The notes under the pieces are model-generated. The model ran no database searches and was not told the origin of the DNA. It saw nothing but the letters and a program-made list of their open reading frames with translations. Positions 37,100-47,094 of a stretch of DNA of 64,000 nucleotides are shown here, piece after piece (position 1 is the stretch's first letter; each line of letters starts with the position of its first letter). The position numbers were made by a program, and so were the translations under genes. Origin of the DNA: Gammaproteobacteria bacterium (lineage in GTDB: Bacteria > Pseudomonadota > Gammaproteobacteria > VBWC01); assembly GCA_023266115.1 (NCBI GenBank), contig JAHFRU010000004.1, positions 142,001-206,000 on the forward strand. The letters run 5' to 3'.

Positions 37100-38128
37100 C
37101 TACGCCAGCGCGGCATGGTGGATAACGGGTTTACCCGCGATATTGAGCGCCAATTGTAGCAATTCATCCCACGCATTGCCCACGGCCGCGCCTTTGACCA
37201 CCCGGTCGATCGTCGCTACATCCTGCAACAGGCGCCGCCAGCGCGCCATATCGTGCCGCGCCAGCGCCTGCTTGACCAGCGGCCGGCGTTTTTCCCAGAC
37301 ACCTGCCGTGACCAGTGCCTGGTCCAGCGCGCCGGCCGACGGCCGGCCGGCGACACCGGCCAGCAGGCGCAGCTCGCGCGCCAGTGCCCACACGACCAGC
37401 ACGGCTTCGGTGCCCTCGCCGCGCAGGCCATCGAGAATCCGGATGACCCGCAGCGCATCGCCGGCGAGCGCCGCGTCAACCAGCTTGTAGACGTCGTAAC
37501 GTGCGCTGCTCGCCACCGCATCGATCACGGTGTCGGCGTCGAGCTTGCCGGCACCATATTGCAGGCGCAGCTTCTCGATCTCCTGCACCGCCGCCAGCGG
37601 ATTGCCTTCGATCCGCTCCGCCAGCACCTGTGCCGCTTCCGGCGTCGGGTTCAGGCCCGCCGCCTGCATGCGCCGGTGGATCCATTGCGGCAACTGGCCG
37701 GGTTCGATCGGCCAGACCGGCAGGAACACGCCGGCGGCGGCGATCGCCTGCACCCACTTCGCGTTGCGACCGCCACTATCGAGCTTGCCACAGACAATCA
37801 GCAATACAGTATCCACCGCCGGACGCGTCACGTAATCCACCAGTGCCGCTGCGCCCTGCTGGCCAGGTTTGCCGGACGGCAGGCGCACCTCGATCAATCT
37901 TCGTGCGGAGAACAATGACAAGCTGGCCGACGCGTGTGTCAGCGACGCCCAGTCATAGTTGCCGTCGGCACTGATGACGACACGCTCCTGACAACCCGAG
38001 GTGCGCGCCGCGGCACGTATCAGATCAGCGGCCTCCTGCACCAGCAACGGTTCGTCGCCGGCGATGAGATACACCGGCGCGACACCGCGCTCAAGATGCC
38101 GTGGCAGTTGTTCAACCGTCAGTTTCAT
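37100..38128 (-). CDS. holA: DNA polymerase III delta subunit
   Basis: Clamp-loader subunit that opens the beta sliding clamp. 342 residues with the family start [40 protein letters not shown] (clamp contact area) and the helical collar domain at the C-terminus. It overlaps lptE by 17 bases. Confidence 0.95.
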   Translation of the reverse strand: MKLTVEQLPRHLERGVAPVYLIAGDEPLLVQEAADLIRAAARTSGCQERVVISADGNYDWASLTHASASLSLFSARRLIEVRLPSGKPGQQGAAALVDYVTRPAVDTVLLIVCGKLDSGGRNAKWVQAIAAAGVFLPVWPIEPGQLPQWIHRRMQAAGLNPTPEAAQVLAERIEGNPLAAVQEIEKLRLQYGAGKLDADTVIDAVASSARYDVYKLVDAALAGDALRVIRILDGLRGEGTEAVLVVWALARELRLLAGVAGRPSAGALDQALVTAGVWEKRRPLVKQALARHDMARWRRLLQDVATIDRVVKGAAVGNAWDELLQLALNIAGKPVIHHAALA

Positions 38129-38681
38129 CGTGGGCCTTTTGTCTGAGCTTTTGCAGGCGACGCAGAATCTCGTTGATCACATCGCGGCGCATGTCTCTAT
38201 ATAACAGGCTTTCCTCGGACTGCTTGGCCAGTACGTCGTTCTGGTCGAACGAGTAATCGCGCACCCGGCTGATGGACTGTTCCGGCAACCGTTCCTTGCC
38301 AGCGGCATCGCTGACACGGAAACTGATCGCATAGTGCAGCTCGTATTCCTGCACCTTGCCGGTCGAGCCGACCGACAACACCCGCCGCGAGCGGTCCTCC
38401 TTGCTGATGGTCAGCACCGCTTCCGCCGATCTCGCGTCGGCCGCGAATTCGGTGCCCGTCGAGCGCAACGCGCGGCGCAGATCAACAATAAACTCGTTAC
38501 TAACGCCGTCGTTCTGCAGCCAGGTCACCGGCATGTCAATATCCGCCAGCGCGGCACCGCGCAAGTGAAACCCGCAACCGGTAAACACCAGCACCGCAAG
38601 CAATAGCAGACCAATCGACACCCGGCGCGGCCACAACAACGGCGTGCCGGCGACCGGATATCCTGACGCGTTACTGAACAA
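38112..38681 (-). CDS. lptE: LPS assembly lipoprotein LptE
   Basis: Outer-membrane lipoprotein plug of the LptD LPS translocon. Lipobox LVFTGC (Cys about residue 36 from the first possible start), then GFHLRGAA, the hallmark of the family, and [18 protein letters not shown]. No ATG is available at the 5' end: the start is TTG at 38681, overlapping the leuS stop by a few bases, or GTG at 38621 just before the hydrophobic part of the signal. The true start is uncertain, the product is not. Confidence 0.93.
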   Translation of the reverse strand: MFSNASGYPVAGTPLLWPRRVSIGLLLLAVLVFTGCGFHLRGAALADIDMPVTWLQNDGVSNEFIVDLRRALRSTGTEFAADARSAEAVLTISKEDRSRRVLSVGSTGKVQEYELHYAISFRVSDAAGKERLPEQSISRVRDYSFDQNDVLAKQSEESLLYRDMRRDVINEILRRLQKLRQKAHDETDG

Positions 38682-41145
38682 CGATATTCACCAGTTTGCC
38701 GGGCACGACGATCTTCTTCTTGATCTGCTTGCCCTCGATAAAGCGCACGACGTTCGGCGCCGTGATGGCCGTCGATTCGATCTCCGCATGGCTCGCCGAT
38801 GCCGGCACCGAGATGCGGTCCCGGAGTTTGCCGTTGACCTGCACGACCAGTTCGATCCGGTCGCGCACCAGCGCCGCCGGATCGAACTGCGGCCAGGCAG
38901 CATCGAGAATATCGGTGGTATGGCCAGCCGCACGCCACAGTGCATGCGCGGCATGCGGGATGATCGGCGCCAGCAACCGCAACAGCATGTCGATGCTCTC
39001 GGCGAATACCGCCTGCGTATCGCGATCCGCCTCCTTGACCGACACCTGCGACAGGGTGTTGACCATCTTCATCGCTGCGGCGATGACGGTATTGAACTGA
39101 TACTTCGTCACGTCACGATTCGCCTGCTCCAGCAGCGCGTGTAACTCGGCGCGTAACTGACGGGCCGACGGACTGGTCTTGCTCCAGTCGGTGGCCATGG
39201 AGGCCGTCGTCCGTTCGCGTACCAGCACCAGATGCTCGGGCTCCGTGGCCAAACGCCACAGCCGCTTCAGAAACCGGGACGCGCCCTCGACCGCATCGTC
39301 GTTCCACTCCAGGCTCTGTTCCGGCGGCGCGGCGAACATCGTGAACAGCCGCACGGTGTCGGCGCCGTACTTGTCGATCAGCGCCTGCGGGTCGACGGTA
39401 TTGCCTTTGGACTTGGACATCTTGGCGCCGTCCTTCAGCACCATGCCCTGCGTCAGCAAGCGGCTGAATGGTTCGGCACCGGTCACCAGCCCCGCGTCTC
39501 TCATCAGCTTGTGAAAGAAGCGCGCGTACAGCAGATGCAAAATCGCATGCTCAATGCCACCGATGTACTGATCGACCGGCAGCCAGTAGTCGGCACGGCC
39601 ATCCAGCATCGCCGTGTTGTTGTCATGGCTGCAATAGCGCGCGTAATACCACGACGATTCCATGAAGGTATCGAAGGTATCGGTCTCGCGTTCGGCCGCA
39701 CCGCCGCATTTTGGACAGGTCGTTTGGTAGAACTCCGGCATCTTCTTGAGCGGCGACCCGCCGGCAGCATCGAACGCCACGTCCTCGGGCAGCACGACCG
39801 GCAATTGCGCATCCGGCACCGGCACCGCGCCACATTTGGGACAGTTGATGATCGGGATCGGCGCACCCCAGTAGCGCTGGCGTGACACGCCCCAGTCGCG
39901 CAGACGGAAGTTCACGCGCCGCGTACCCTTGCCGGCGACTTCCAGATGTTTCGCAATCGCATCGAACGCCTGCGCGGATGTCAGCCCGCTGAACCTGCCC
40001 GATTCGATCAGCACGCCCTTGTCAACGAACGCACCCTGCTCCAGATCGACTGCCGCGCCGTCCTGCGGCGCGATGACCTGTTTGATGCCAAGGCCGTATT
40101 TCGTGGCAACTTCCCAGTCGCGCTGGTCATGCGCCGGCACGGCCATGACCGCGCCGCTGCCATAGCCCATCAGCACAAAGTTCGCGACCCAGACGGGAAC
40201 CTGTTCGCCGGTGATCGGATGCACGGCCTTCAGCCCGGTGTCGACGCCGCGCTTCTCCATGGTCTCGAGCACCGCCTCGGACGTGCCGGTCTGTTTGCAC
40301 TCGGCAATAAACGCGGTAAGTTCGGGATGATTCCGCGCCGCACACCCGGCCAGTGGATGCTCGGCGGCGACCGCGACGTAGGTCACGCCCATCAGCGTGT
40401 CCGGGCGCGTCGTGAACACGGTCAGCGGCTCACCGTCGACCGTGAATTGCAACTCGACGCCCTCGGAACGGCCGATCCAGTTGCGCTGCATCGTACGCAC
40501 CTGCTCGGGCCAGTCGGTAAGCGTGTCGATCTCGGCCAGCAGTTCGTCGGCATAATCGGTAATCTTCAAAAACCACTGCGAAATCTCTTTGCGCTCGACC
40601 GGCGTGTCGCAGCGCCAGCAGCAGCCATCGACCACCTGTTCGTTGGCGAGCACGGTCTGGTCGTTCGGGCACCAGTTCACCGGCGCGGTCTTTTTATAGG
40701 CAAGGCCTTTGGCAAACAGCCGCGTAAACAGCCACTGCTCCCAGCGGTAATACTCCGGCCTGCACGTCGCAATCTCGCGGTCCCAGTCGTAACCAAAGCC
40801 GAGGCGCTTGAGCTGCGCCTTCATATAGGCGATGTTGTCGTAGGTCCAGCGCGCTGGCGGCACGTTGTTCTTGATCGCGGCGTTCTCGGCCGGCAGACCA
40901 AACGCATCCCAGCCCATCGGCTGTAACACGTTCTTGCCTTTCATGCGCTGGTAGCGGCTGATCACATCGCCAATCGTGTAGTTGCGCACATGCCCCATGT
41001 GCAACCGTCCGCTCGGGTACGGGAACATCGACAGGCAATAGAATTTTTCCTTGCCGTTGTTTTCCGTGACCGCGAAGCTGTTGTTCTGCTCCCACGATGC
41101 CTGGGCCTGCTGCTCGACTTCTATTGGTTCGTATCGCTGATCCAT
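38671..41145 (-). CDS. leuS: leucyl-tRNA synthetase
   Basis: Class I aminoacyl-tRNA synthetase, 824 residues. HIGH-type motif in [24 protein letters not shown] in [14 protein letters not shown], zinc-knuckle-like CPKCG and CWRC pairs, and the CP1 editing domain ([38 protein letters not shown]) are all clear. First gene of leuS-lptE-holA. Confidence 0.97.
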   Translation of the reverse strand: MDQRYEPIEVEQQAQASWEQNNSFAVTENNGKEKFYCLSMFPYPSGRLHMGHVRNYTIGDVISRYQRMKGKNVLQPMGWDAFGLPAENAAIKNNVPPARWTYDNIAYMKAQLKRLGFGYDWDREIATCRPEYYRWEQWLFTRLFAKGLAYKKTAPVNWCPNDQTVLANEQVVDGCCWRCDTPVERKEISQWFLKITDYADELLAEIDTLTDWPEQVRTMQRNWIGRSEGVELQFTVDGEPLTVFTTRPDTLMGVTYVAVAAEHPLAGCAARNHPELTAFIAECKQTGTSEAVLETMEKRGVDTGLKAVHPITGEQVPVWVANFVLMGYGSGAVMAVPAHDQRDWEVATKYGLGIKQVIAPQDGAAVDLEQGAFVDKGVLIESGRFSGLTSAQAFDAIAKHLEVAGKGTRRVNFRLRDWGVSRQRYWGAPIPIINCPKCGAVPVPDAQLPVVLPEDVAFDAAGGSPLKKMPEFYQTTCPKCGGAAERETDTFDTFMESSWYYARYCSHDNNTAMLDGRADYWLPVDQYIGGIEHAILHLLYARFFHKLMRDAGLVTGAEPFSRLLTQGMVLKDGAKMSKSKGNTVDPQALIDKYGADTVRLFTMFAAPPEQSLEWNDDAVEGASRFLKRLWRLATEPEHLVLVRERTTASMATDWSKTSPSARQLRAELHALLEQANRDVTKYQFNTVIAAAMKMVNTLSQVSVKEADRDTQAVFAESIDMLLRLLAPIIPHAAHALWRAAGHTTDILDAAWPQFDPAALVRDRIELVVQVNGKLRDRISVPASASHAEIESTAITAPNVVRFIEGKQIKKKIVVPGKLVNIVVQ

Positions 41146-41214
41146 ATTCAGATTTTCTTCAATGTCACTGATCCGGCCCTGCGTGTATCATAAGGTTCGT
41201 GGAAGCCCCAATGA

Positions 41215-41303
41215 ATTCGTCATTCCGGGCGGAGCGAAGCGAAGACCCGGAATCCAGCGGCCGTTAGCGGGACTGGATTCCCGCTTTCGCGGGAATGACG
41301 AAT
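41215..41303. repeat. 89-base element with perfect 12-base terminal inverted repeats
   Basis: ATTCGTCATTCC (41215-41226) and GGAATGACGAAT (41292-41303) are exact inverted ends. Inside are the motifs GACCCGGAATCCAG and CTGGATTCCCGC-TTTC-GCGGGAAT, which can fold into nested hairpins. It lies upstream of leuS and of the divergent YbeL-like gene. Similar motifs occur at 35574-35772. Looks like a small non-autonomous (MITE/REP-like) element. Confidence 0.75.
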
Positions 41304-41433
41304 CTTGATACATGTCGCCCTCGCAGGCGATGCTCAATAATAGGAGCTTCCTGATGTCGATATCCGCAGCCTCCCGCCTGGCGGCGATTATAGCGTGGAC
41401 GGCAAACAATTGACGGCAAAAACAGGTGAACCG

Positions 41434-41961
41434 ATGATTCAGCACAAGCAACCCGCGACCGGCGACCGGCTCATAGCCGCCTACAACCGCATGATGGAAC
41501 GCGTCCGGGCCATGATCGACGAGGCCAGCAAGAAGGCGCTGCCGACATTACAGCATCGCGTCGACGCGGCCAAGGCCAAGGCCGTCGAGCTCGGCGAACT
41601 GACGCGTGAGGAGGCCGAGAAGATCGGCACCTATTTAAAGCGCGATATCGAGGATGCCGCCGAATACCTGTCCGGTCCGTCGCAGGAATTCGCCGACTGG
41701 CTCAGGTTCGATATCCAGCTGATCGAGGAACGGCTGCTGGAGATGTTCCTGACGGTGGCCGACCAGACCAAGGTGGAGCTGATGGAACTGGAACACGAGG
41801 CCCGGCGCGCCGACGCGTGGCATACCGGCGAGATCGCCGGCATCGGTACCCTGCAGTGCTTCGACTGCGGTGAGCTGCTGCACTTCCACGCCACCGGCCA
41901 CATTCCCCCCTGCCCCGTGTGCCGCGGCACCGCGTTCCGGCGGGTAGCGCCGGAGGAGTGA
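41434..41961 (+). CDS. zinc ribbon-containing protein (YbeL/DUF1451 type)
   Basis: 175-residue soluble protein of unknown function. A helical, charged N-terminal part with probable coiled coil (ERVRAMIDEASKKALPTL, AKAKAVELGELTREEAEKIG) is followed by a C-terminal zinc ribbon CFDCGELLHFHATG..PPCPVCRG. Start is the ATG at 41434 with AGGTG six bases before it; a GTG at 41395 is in frame but lacks such a site. The family is often found near leuS in gammaproteobacteria. Divergent from leuS. Confidence 0.88.
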   Translation: MIQHKQPATGDRLIAAYNRMMERVRAMIDEASKKALPTLQHRVDAAKAKAVELGELTREEAEKIGTYLKRDIEDAAEYLSGPSQEFADWLRFDIQLIEERLLEMFLTVADQTKVELMELEHEARRADAWHTGEIAGIGTLQCFDCGELLHFHATGHIPPCPVCRGTAFRRVAPEE

Positions 41962-41987
41962 CGCGGAGATGCGGTGCTACACTTGCT

Positions 41988-42104
41988 ATGGCAGAGGAAG
42001 CAATGCAAAGAGTTCTTGATCGACTTGCCGAGATAGAAGCTGCTCTCGACGACCTAAAGCGAAAAGAATCGGTCTTCCCAAGACCGCTGTTGACAAATTT
42101 GTAG
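41988..42104 (+). CDS. small ORF, 38 residues, predicted helical
   Basis: ATG to TAG frame directly after the zinc-ribbon gene. The peptide has a heptad-like run VLDRLAEIEAALDDLKRKE that could form a coiled coil, and its lower-GC codon use differs from its left neighbour. No good ribosome binding site was seen. Could be a real small protein, the tail of a decayed gene, or chance. Confidence 0.3.
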   Translation: MAEEAMQRVLDRLAEIEAALDDLKRKESVFPRPLLTNL

Positions 42105-42109
42105 CAAGC

Positions 42110-42195
42110 GTAGCCCGGATGGAATGAAATGAAATCCGGGGATTGGTGGGTTGGATGATGAACTCCTCGATTCCGCTGCGCTGCATCGAGGCTAC
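42110..42195. repeat. REP-like palindromic element
   Basis: Begins GTAGCCCGGAT and ends ATCGAGGCTAC, so the outer six bases are inverted (GTAGCC/GGCTAC). It contains GGAATGAAATGAAATCCGGGG, an imperfect palindrome with the start, and a hairpin CCTCGA-N15-TCGAGG. GTAGCCCGGAT-type elements are common intergenic repeats in Proteobacteria. Marks the left edge of the ATP-grasp island. The rest of the 41962-42275 gap holds only the small ORF above. Confidence 0.6.
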
Positions 42196-42275
42196 AAAAT
42201 TAATGCGAGTGCCGATCAGGCAATCGGCGCGCAGCAACAACTCGCGTAACACATCCTGGCCGTTGTTGGATTGCG

Positions 42276-43496
42276 TCAAACTAATCCCGCCGACTTTAGT
42301 CGCCGCCGCTGCTCGACGATGTCGTCACGCGACTCCCCCAGCAGCAGGCCTGCCATGGTCGGCGCCGCACCGGTGGCGCCCATGGCGGCAGGGTCGAAGG
42401 TGCCGAACGGAACAAAGCACCCGGTATCCATCAGATCGCGCGCCGCGCGCAGCATGTCGCCGAAGCTGCCGGCATAGCGCCAGATGCGAAATTCGGCGGA
42501 CGGCAGTCCGGCGCGTCTGGCCACGGCATCGTGTATCAGCAGCGGTGTCGTCGATCCGTTGAAACGAAAGTTCAGATCATAAATATAAAATGAGCCGTCA
42601 CCGGTCAGCGCGGCATCCATGCCGGCGAAACCGCGGTAGCCGAGCCGTGCTGCGCTCGCTACGATCTCGCCGGCGGCATCGATCAGCGCCGCCGGCGGCG
42701 CGACGTCCGGCCCCAGCCAGTTGCCGAGATAGCCGCACTGTGCATCGATGATCTGTTCGGTGGTACCGATGTACGACACCATGCCATTGGCGGCCACGGC
42801 ATAGTTCACGCAGAAATTTTTCGCCATCGGGATATAGTCTTCAATGACGATGCGTTCGCAGCCGCTGAAGGTTGCCAGTGCACGCGCAACGTCTGTCGCG
42901 GTATGGCACAGGCGGACGCTTAAGCCGCCGCCACTGGTCTCGTCGCTCGCGACCTTGATAAGTAACGGCAGCGCATGTTGTTGCAGCGTTTCGGCATCGA
43001 ACAACGATGGATCACACAATATGCGCTCCGGAAGACAGAACACCGGCACCAGTTCAGCGAGGTTGCCCTTGTTATTGAGCCAGGACAGCAGCGATGAATC
43101 GATCCAGGTCGGGCCGGGGCGCAGCGACGCGTCCGGTTGCACGTGCTGGTCGATGACGATGATGCCCTGCTCCGCAAAGCGCACGAGCTGCGTATAACGG
43201 TCATCCGGGTCGCGATAGGTCACCGGTGTGGCGGTGATCTGGAAGCCGGCATCCCGCAGCAGTGCCAGACCCCCGCCGGTCGCCGAACCCGCGCTGCACA
43301 ACACCGGCATTTCGCCGGCAATAACGAGCTGGTTGCCGGTCTTGGCGTCGGCCGATGCCGGGTTGTGCGGCACCCAGTCAGCGGCGTTCTCGGGCGCGCG
43401 CGAGTTGAATGCGTAACCGGGACCGCACAGGTCAAACAACGTAGGTTCTGGAATAATCAGCGCCTTCACGCAGGGAGCCAGTCTTGAGAACTTCAC
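42276..43496 (-). CDS. ATP-grasp domain protein of unknown substrate
   Basis: 406-residue soluble protein with an ATP-grasp fold. Visible parts: LPLLIKVASDETSGGGLSV (nucleotide-binding Lys and Gly-rich loop), RIVIEDYIPMAKNFCVNY (adenine-contact Glu and strand), and the metal-binding end YIYDLNFRFNGST (Asp, Asn). The N-terminal third (NSRAPENAADWVPHN, FAEQGIIVIDQHV) resembles a pre-ATP-grasp domain. ATP-grasp enzymes join a carboxylate, through an acylphosphate, to an amine, thiol or hydroxyl. Start is GTG at 43496 (a second GTG at 43469 is possible). Divergent from the two paralogous ATP-grasp genes. I do not recognise a named enzyme. Confidence 0.75.
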   Translation of the reverse strand: MKFSRLAPCVKALIIPEPTLFDLCGPGYAFNSRAPENAADWVPHNPASADAKTGNQLVIAGEMPVLCSAGSATGGGLALLRDAGFQITATPVTYRDPDDRYTQLVRFAEQGIIVIDQHVQPDASLRPGPTWIDSSLLSWLNNKGNLAELVPVFCLPERILCDPSLFDAETLQQHALPLLIKVASDETSGGGLSVRLCHTATDVARALATFSGCERIVIEDYIPMAKNFCVNYAVAANGMVSYIGTTEQIIDAQCGYLGNWLGPDVAPPAALIDAAGEIVASAARLGYRGFAGMDAALTGDGSFYIYDLNFRFNGSTTPLLIHDAVARRAGLPSAEFRIWRYAGSFGDMLRAARDLMDTGCFVPFGTFDPAAMGATGAAPTMAGLLLGESRDDIVEQRRRLKSAGLV

Positions 43497-43578
43497 CTTT
43501 TACCCGTCAGCGGGGCATCCGTATACGTGTTATTTCCCATGACGCGAATACGCCTGCTGGCATAGTATCGACACTGCC

Positions 43579-44661
43579 ATGAAGAAACTGAAAAATCTGA
43601 TTACTCATATGCGACAGGCATCGGGCGTGCGCAGCATACCCGCGCAACTGCTCGACATCATTTTGCACAAGCTGATTCTGTGCGTGAGCGCGGCGGATTA
43701 CTACCATTTTGAGTTCTATCGCCCGGGCAAGACCTGGCAACAGAAAAGCCGTTATGTCGCGCTTGGCGGCTCGATCTACTGGCCGTTCGAGAACAATGAG
43801 TTCAGGTACGGCACCGCGCTAACGGACAAATATGTGCAGAAGCACCTGCTGATCGGGTTCGACCTGCCGACGCCGCGACTGATGGCCACGGTGGGGCCGG
43901 GCCGGGACATACAGGACGACACGCAGTGGCGTGATTTTTTAAATACCGTACAGCAGCCGATCATGCTCAAGCCGGTCAGCAGCGCCGGCGGCGACGGTAT
44001 CCTTGCGGTATCGAGGCGCGGCGAGCGGTTCTTCGCCGGCACGGCGAGCCAGACACCGGAGCAGCTGTGGGAACACATGCAATCAAAGTCGTATCAGGGA
44101 TTCCTGATCGAGGAGCGGGTCAGCAACACGGGCGTACTGGCGCGCCTGAATCCAACAAGCCTGAATACCTTTCGCGTCGTGACCATCAAGACCAACGACG
44201 GCGTCTGGCACGTGGCTGCGCCCGCCGTAAAAATCGGCGCGCCGGGTGCGGTGACCGATAACAATGCCCAGGGTGGTATACAAATCAATCTCGATGAATC
44301 AGGCAGACCACGCCACACGTTTGATTTCGCTACGCGGCAGTCCATCACGCATCATCCCGAGACCGGTATCGATCTGATGAATCTGGAGCTGGAGGGTTAT
44401 CGCGACGTGATTGACCTGGCGCTGCGCGCATCGCGGTGCTTTGGTTTTCTGGGCACCGTCGGCTGGGATATCGCATGGACGGATCAAGGCGCGATGATCA
44501 TCGAGGGCAATATCGTCTGGGGTTGCAGCAGCCTGCAACGCGGCGGACCGGGCATGATCACCGATACCCTGGCAGCCGGATTGAAGCGGCATCACGTCTT
44601 CGGCCGATGGGACAAAAGCCGACTCTATCCTGGCTACAACCGCCGGCCGTTCTGGTCCTGA
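43579..44661 (+). CDS. sugar-transfer-associated ATP-grasp protein, copy 1
   Basis: 360 residues of the ATP-grasp group found in polysaccharide loci (sugar-transfer-associated ATP-grasp, PF14397 type). Conserved features: YWPFENNEFRYG and KYVQKHLLIGFDLPTPR near the N-terminus, LKPVSSAGGDGILAV (Lys and Gly loop), FLIEERV (Glu), and GWDIAWTDQGAMIIEGNIVWG at residues about 315-335, here quoted in part, with the metal-binding Glu/Asn. No signal peptide or membrane helix. A second copy at 45899-46996 is about 70 percent identical by eye. No clear ribosome binding site precedes the ATG. Probably ligates an amino acid or other acid to a sugar or glycan precursor; this is inference. Confidence 0.8.
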   Translation: MKKLKNLITHMRQASGVRSIPAQLLDIILHKLILCVSAADYYHFEFYRPGKTWQQKSRYVALGGSIYWPFENNEFRYGTALTDKYVQKHLLIGFDLPTPRLMATVGPGRDIQDDTQWRDFLNTVQQPIMLKPVSSAGGDGILAVSRRGERFFAGTASQTPEQLWEHMQSKSYQGFLIEERVSNTGVLARLNPTSLNTFRVVTIKTNDGVWHVAAPAVKIGAPGAVTDNNAQGGIQINLDESGRPRHTFDFATRQSITHHPETGIDLMNLELEGYRDVIDLALRASRCFGFLGTVGWDIAWTDQGAMIIEGNIVWGCSSLQRGGPGMITDTLAAGLKRHHVFGRWDKSRLYPGYNRRPFWS

Positions 44662-44701
44662 CGGAGATGACGGCGACGGAAAATGTCAGCGCAAAGTAAT
44701 A

Positions 44702-45862
44702 ATGCACGTTCCGGCACCGGAGCGATTACCCGAAATGAAGGCGATAATTAATCGGTTACGCAGCAGGTTGCGGGTGTATCGAAAGAATGGCTGGCTGCTG
44801 GATGGAAATGAAAAACACAGCAACAGCCATCTCAAAATATTCTACGCGCGGCGCGCGCTGAACAAGAATTGGATCGCCCACCTCGCATACGGCGTTGTGT
44901 ATCGCGAAGACCACGAGGGCAAGGTCTGGATATGGGCTATTCCGTGGTTGGCAGCGCGATACAGGGATATCGCACTGGTGATAGGCCAGGAAAATGCCAG
45001 CGAACTCAAACGGGCTGGCCGCCGCAGTGACTTCTATGTGCCGTTCCGGGTAGATAGCGAATTCAATCTACCGCTGAACGAAGACAAAATCAGGAGCAAG
45101 GAAGGCGTTCGCAGCGATATACGAAATGTCCGGAAATATCGCCAAGAATACGAAATCACCCACGAAGATCAGAAATTCCGGTTGTTCTATGACACGATGT
45201 ACGTGGCTCATACTCTCAAGGCGCAGGGTAACTGCGGGGCGCTGATGCCATTCGATTTAATGATAAAACAGATCGACAGCGCGGACCTGATACCGACCAG
45301 ACGTGGCACAGAGTACGTTGCTGGCGAAGTCGTCGTCCATGAGCGGAATGGCGTTCGCGCGTGGTCGCTTGGCGTGAAGGACGGCGATAACCGGTATGTC
45401 AGGGAAGGGGTGCTTGGCGCTATTTAACATTTTGAAATGCAGTATCTGGCTGAACAGGGTTTCTGCAAACTGAATGCCGGGGCGTCGCGGGCGTCCCTTG
45501 AAGGCGGCGCGCTGCAATACAAGAAGAAGTGGGAAGCGCGCATCACCCCGCCCGGGTGCGGAGGCTTCCTGTTGCGTATTGCCAAGGGATCACCGGGTCT
45601 GACGGCTTTTTTGCAGAATAATCCATTCATCAGTTGTCTGAACGATGCTCTGGACGGCATCATATTCGGGCCAGAACAATGCGCGATCACCTGCGACCAG
45701 AACGACAGGGTCAAAACGAAGTGCGGGATTCCAGGCTTGAAGGACCTTGAGATTTATTATTTGAAAGAATCCGGCGAACAACATCCGGTTGCAAGGCTGG
45801 AAAACCTCGCGACAATGCCGGCGGATGGCATCCCCGGCCGGCTAACTGAACTGTACGAATAA
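44702..45862 (+). pseudogene. FemAB/GNAT-like acyltransferase interrupted by one in-frame TAA
   Basis: One reading frame of 386 codons broken only by TAA at 45425-45427. The part before it (241 residues) has the FemAB/BioF2-like centre with RSDIRNVRKYRQEYEITHED and a long helix DTMYVAHTLKAQGN; the part after resumes as HFEMQYLAEQGFCKLNAGAS and RASLEGGALQYKKKWEAR, matching the usual end of this family (a G-SRPFLNDG-L-YK-KWG style motif). The expected residue at the stop is Tyr (one base change from TAC/TAT). If split, ATG 45437 could start a separate product but without a ribosome site. Composition is visibly poorer in GC than the flanks. The family transfers amino acyl groups or acyl groups to amines of cell-wall or polysaccharide precursors. 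Confidence 0.75.
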
Positions 45863-45898
45863 CCGGATTGTGATCGACACGCAGCCACTGATATCGCC

Positions 45899-46996
45899 AT
45901 GAAAAAATTAAAACGCCTGGTATGGTATATGCGCAAGGCATCACAAGTACGCAGCATACCGGCGCAGCTCGTCGACATTGTGCTGCACAGACTACTCCTC
46001 TGCCTGAGCCCGGCCGATTACTACCGTCACGAGTTTTATCGTCCCGGCAAGACGTGGGAAGAAAAAAGCCGCTATGTCACGGCAGATGGCTCGGTGTACT
46101 GGCCGTTCGAGAACAATGAATCAAAATTCGGCATCTCGTTAACGGACAAGTATGTCCAGAAACACTTGCTGATCGGACTAGGCCTGCCGACACCGCGACT
46201 ATTGGCCACCGCAGGCACAGACCATAGTATCCAGACCGCCGCGCAGTGGCGTGAGTTTCTGGAGAACGTCGCACAACCTCTGGTACTCAAACCGGTGAGC
46301 AGCGCGTGTGGCGCCGGAATTCTGGTAGTGAAAAAAAATGGCGATCGCTTTCATTCCATCAGGGACAACTACACGGCGGAACAACTCTGGGAACACATGC
46401 AACGCGTATCAAGAAGAGGTTTCCTGATCGAAGAAAGAGTCTGCAACGCGGGAGTACTGGCCCGCCTGAATGCGACCAGCCTGAACACTTTCCGGGTCGC
46501 GACCATTAAAACCAGTGACGGCAGATGGCATGTAGCCGCGACGGTCGTACATATCGGCGCACCGGGTACTATGGTGGATAACGAGGAGGACAGTGGTTAC
46601 CAGATCAGCCTGGACGATTCTGGCCGCCCCCGTTACGCATATGATTTCACGAGTCAGACCGCGATCACGCACCATCCCGAAACCGGCATCGATCTGATTA
46701 ACCTGGAACTGGAGGGATACCGTGACGTGACCGCTCTTGCGCTCCGCGCGTCGCGGAGTTTCGGTTTTCTCGGCACCATAGGCTGGGATATCGCGTGGAC
46801 CGACAAAGGCGCGATGATCATCGAGGGTAATATCGTCTGGGAGTGCCACAACTTTCAGCGCGGCGTACCCGGCGTGATAAACGATACGCTCGCAAGAGGC
46901 CTGACGCGGCACCGTATCTTTGACCGCTGGGACAAAACGAGACTCTATCCCGGTTATGACCGGCGGCGGTTCTGGGCCCGCTGGAACCGTACCTAA
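45899..46996 (+). CDS. sugar-transfer-associated ATP-grasp protein, copy 2
   Basis: 365-residue paralogue of the protein at 43579-44661, same length and motifs: LKPVSSACGAGILVV, FLIEERVCNAGVLARLN, DIAWTDKGAMIIEGNIVWE, and RWDKTRLYPGYDRR near the end. Differences cluster in the N-terminal surface and around residues 130-165, and GG in the Gly-rich loop becomes CG. Both copies have the same short leader before the ATG and no clear ribosome site. Tandem duplication with the broken FemAB-like gene between; divergence suggests different substrates or partial redundancy. It ends about 100 bases before the convergent lnt gene. Confidence 0.8.
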   Translation: MKKLKRLVWYMRKASQVRSIPAQLVDIVLHRLLLCLSPADYYRHEFYRPGKTWEEKSRYVTADGSVYWPFENNESKFGISLTDKYVQKHLLIGLGLPTPRLLATAGTDHSIQTAAQWREFLENVAQPLVLKPVSSACGAGILVVKKNGDRFHSIRDNYTAEQLWEHMQRVSRRGFLIEERVCNAGVLARLNATSLNTFRVATIKTSDGRWHVAATVVHIGAPGTMVDNEEDSGYQISLDDSGRPRYAYDFTSQTAITHHPETGIDLINLELEGYRDVTALALRASRSFGFLGTIGWDIAWTDKGAMIIEGNIVWECHNFQRGVPGVINDTLARGLTRHRIFDRWDKTRLYPGYDRRRFWARWNRT

Positions 46997-47094
46997 AAAC
47001 AATTTCCGTTCTGTCTTCCGGATCAAATGGATTGACGGCCATGTGTTTTGCTGCTTGCCAGGTATGACATCACAATGTCGGCCCGACCCGCGAA

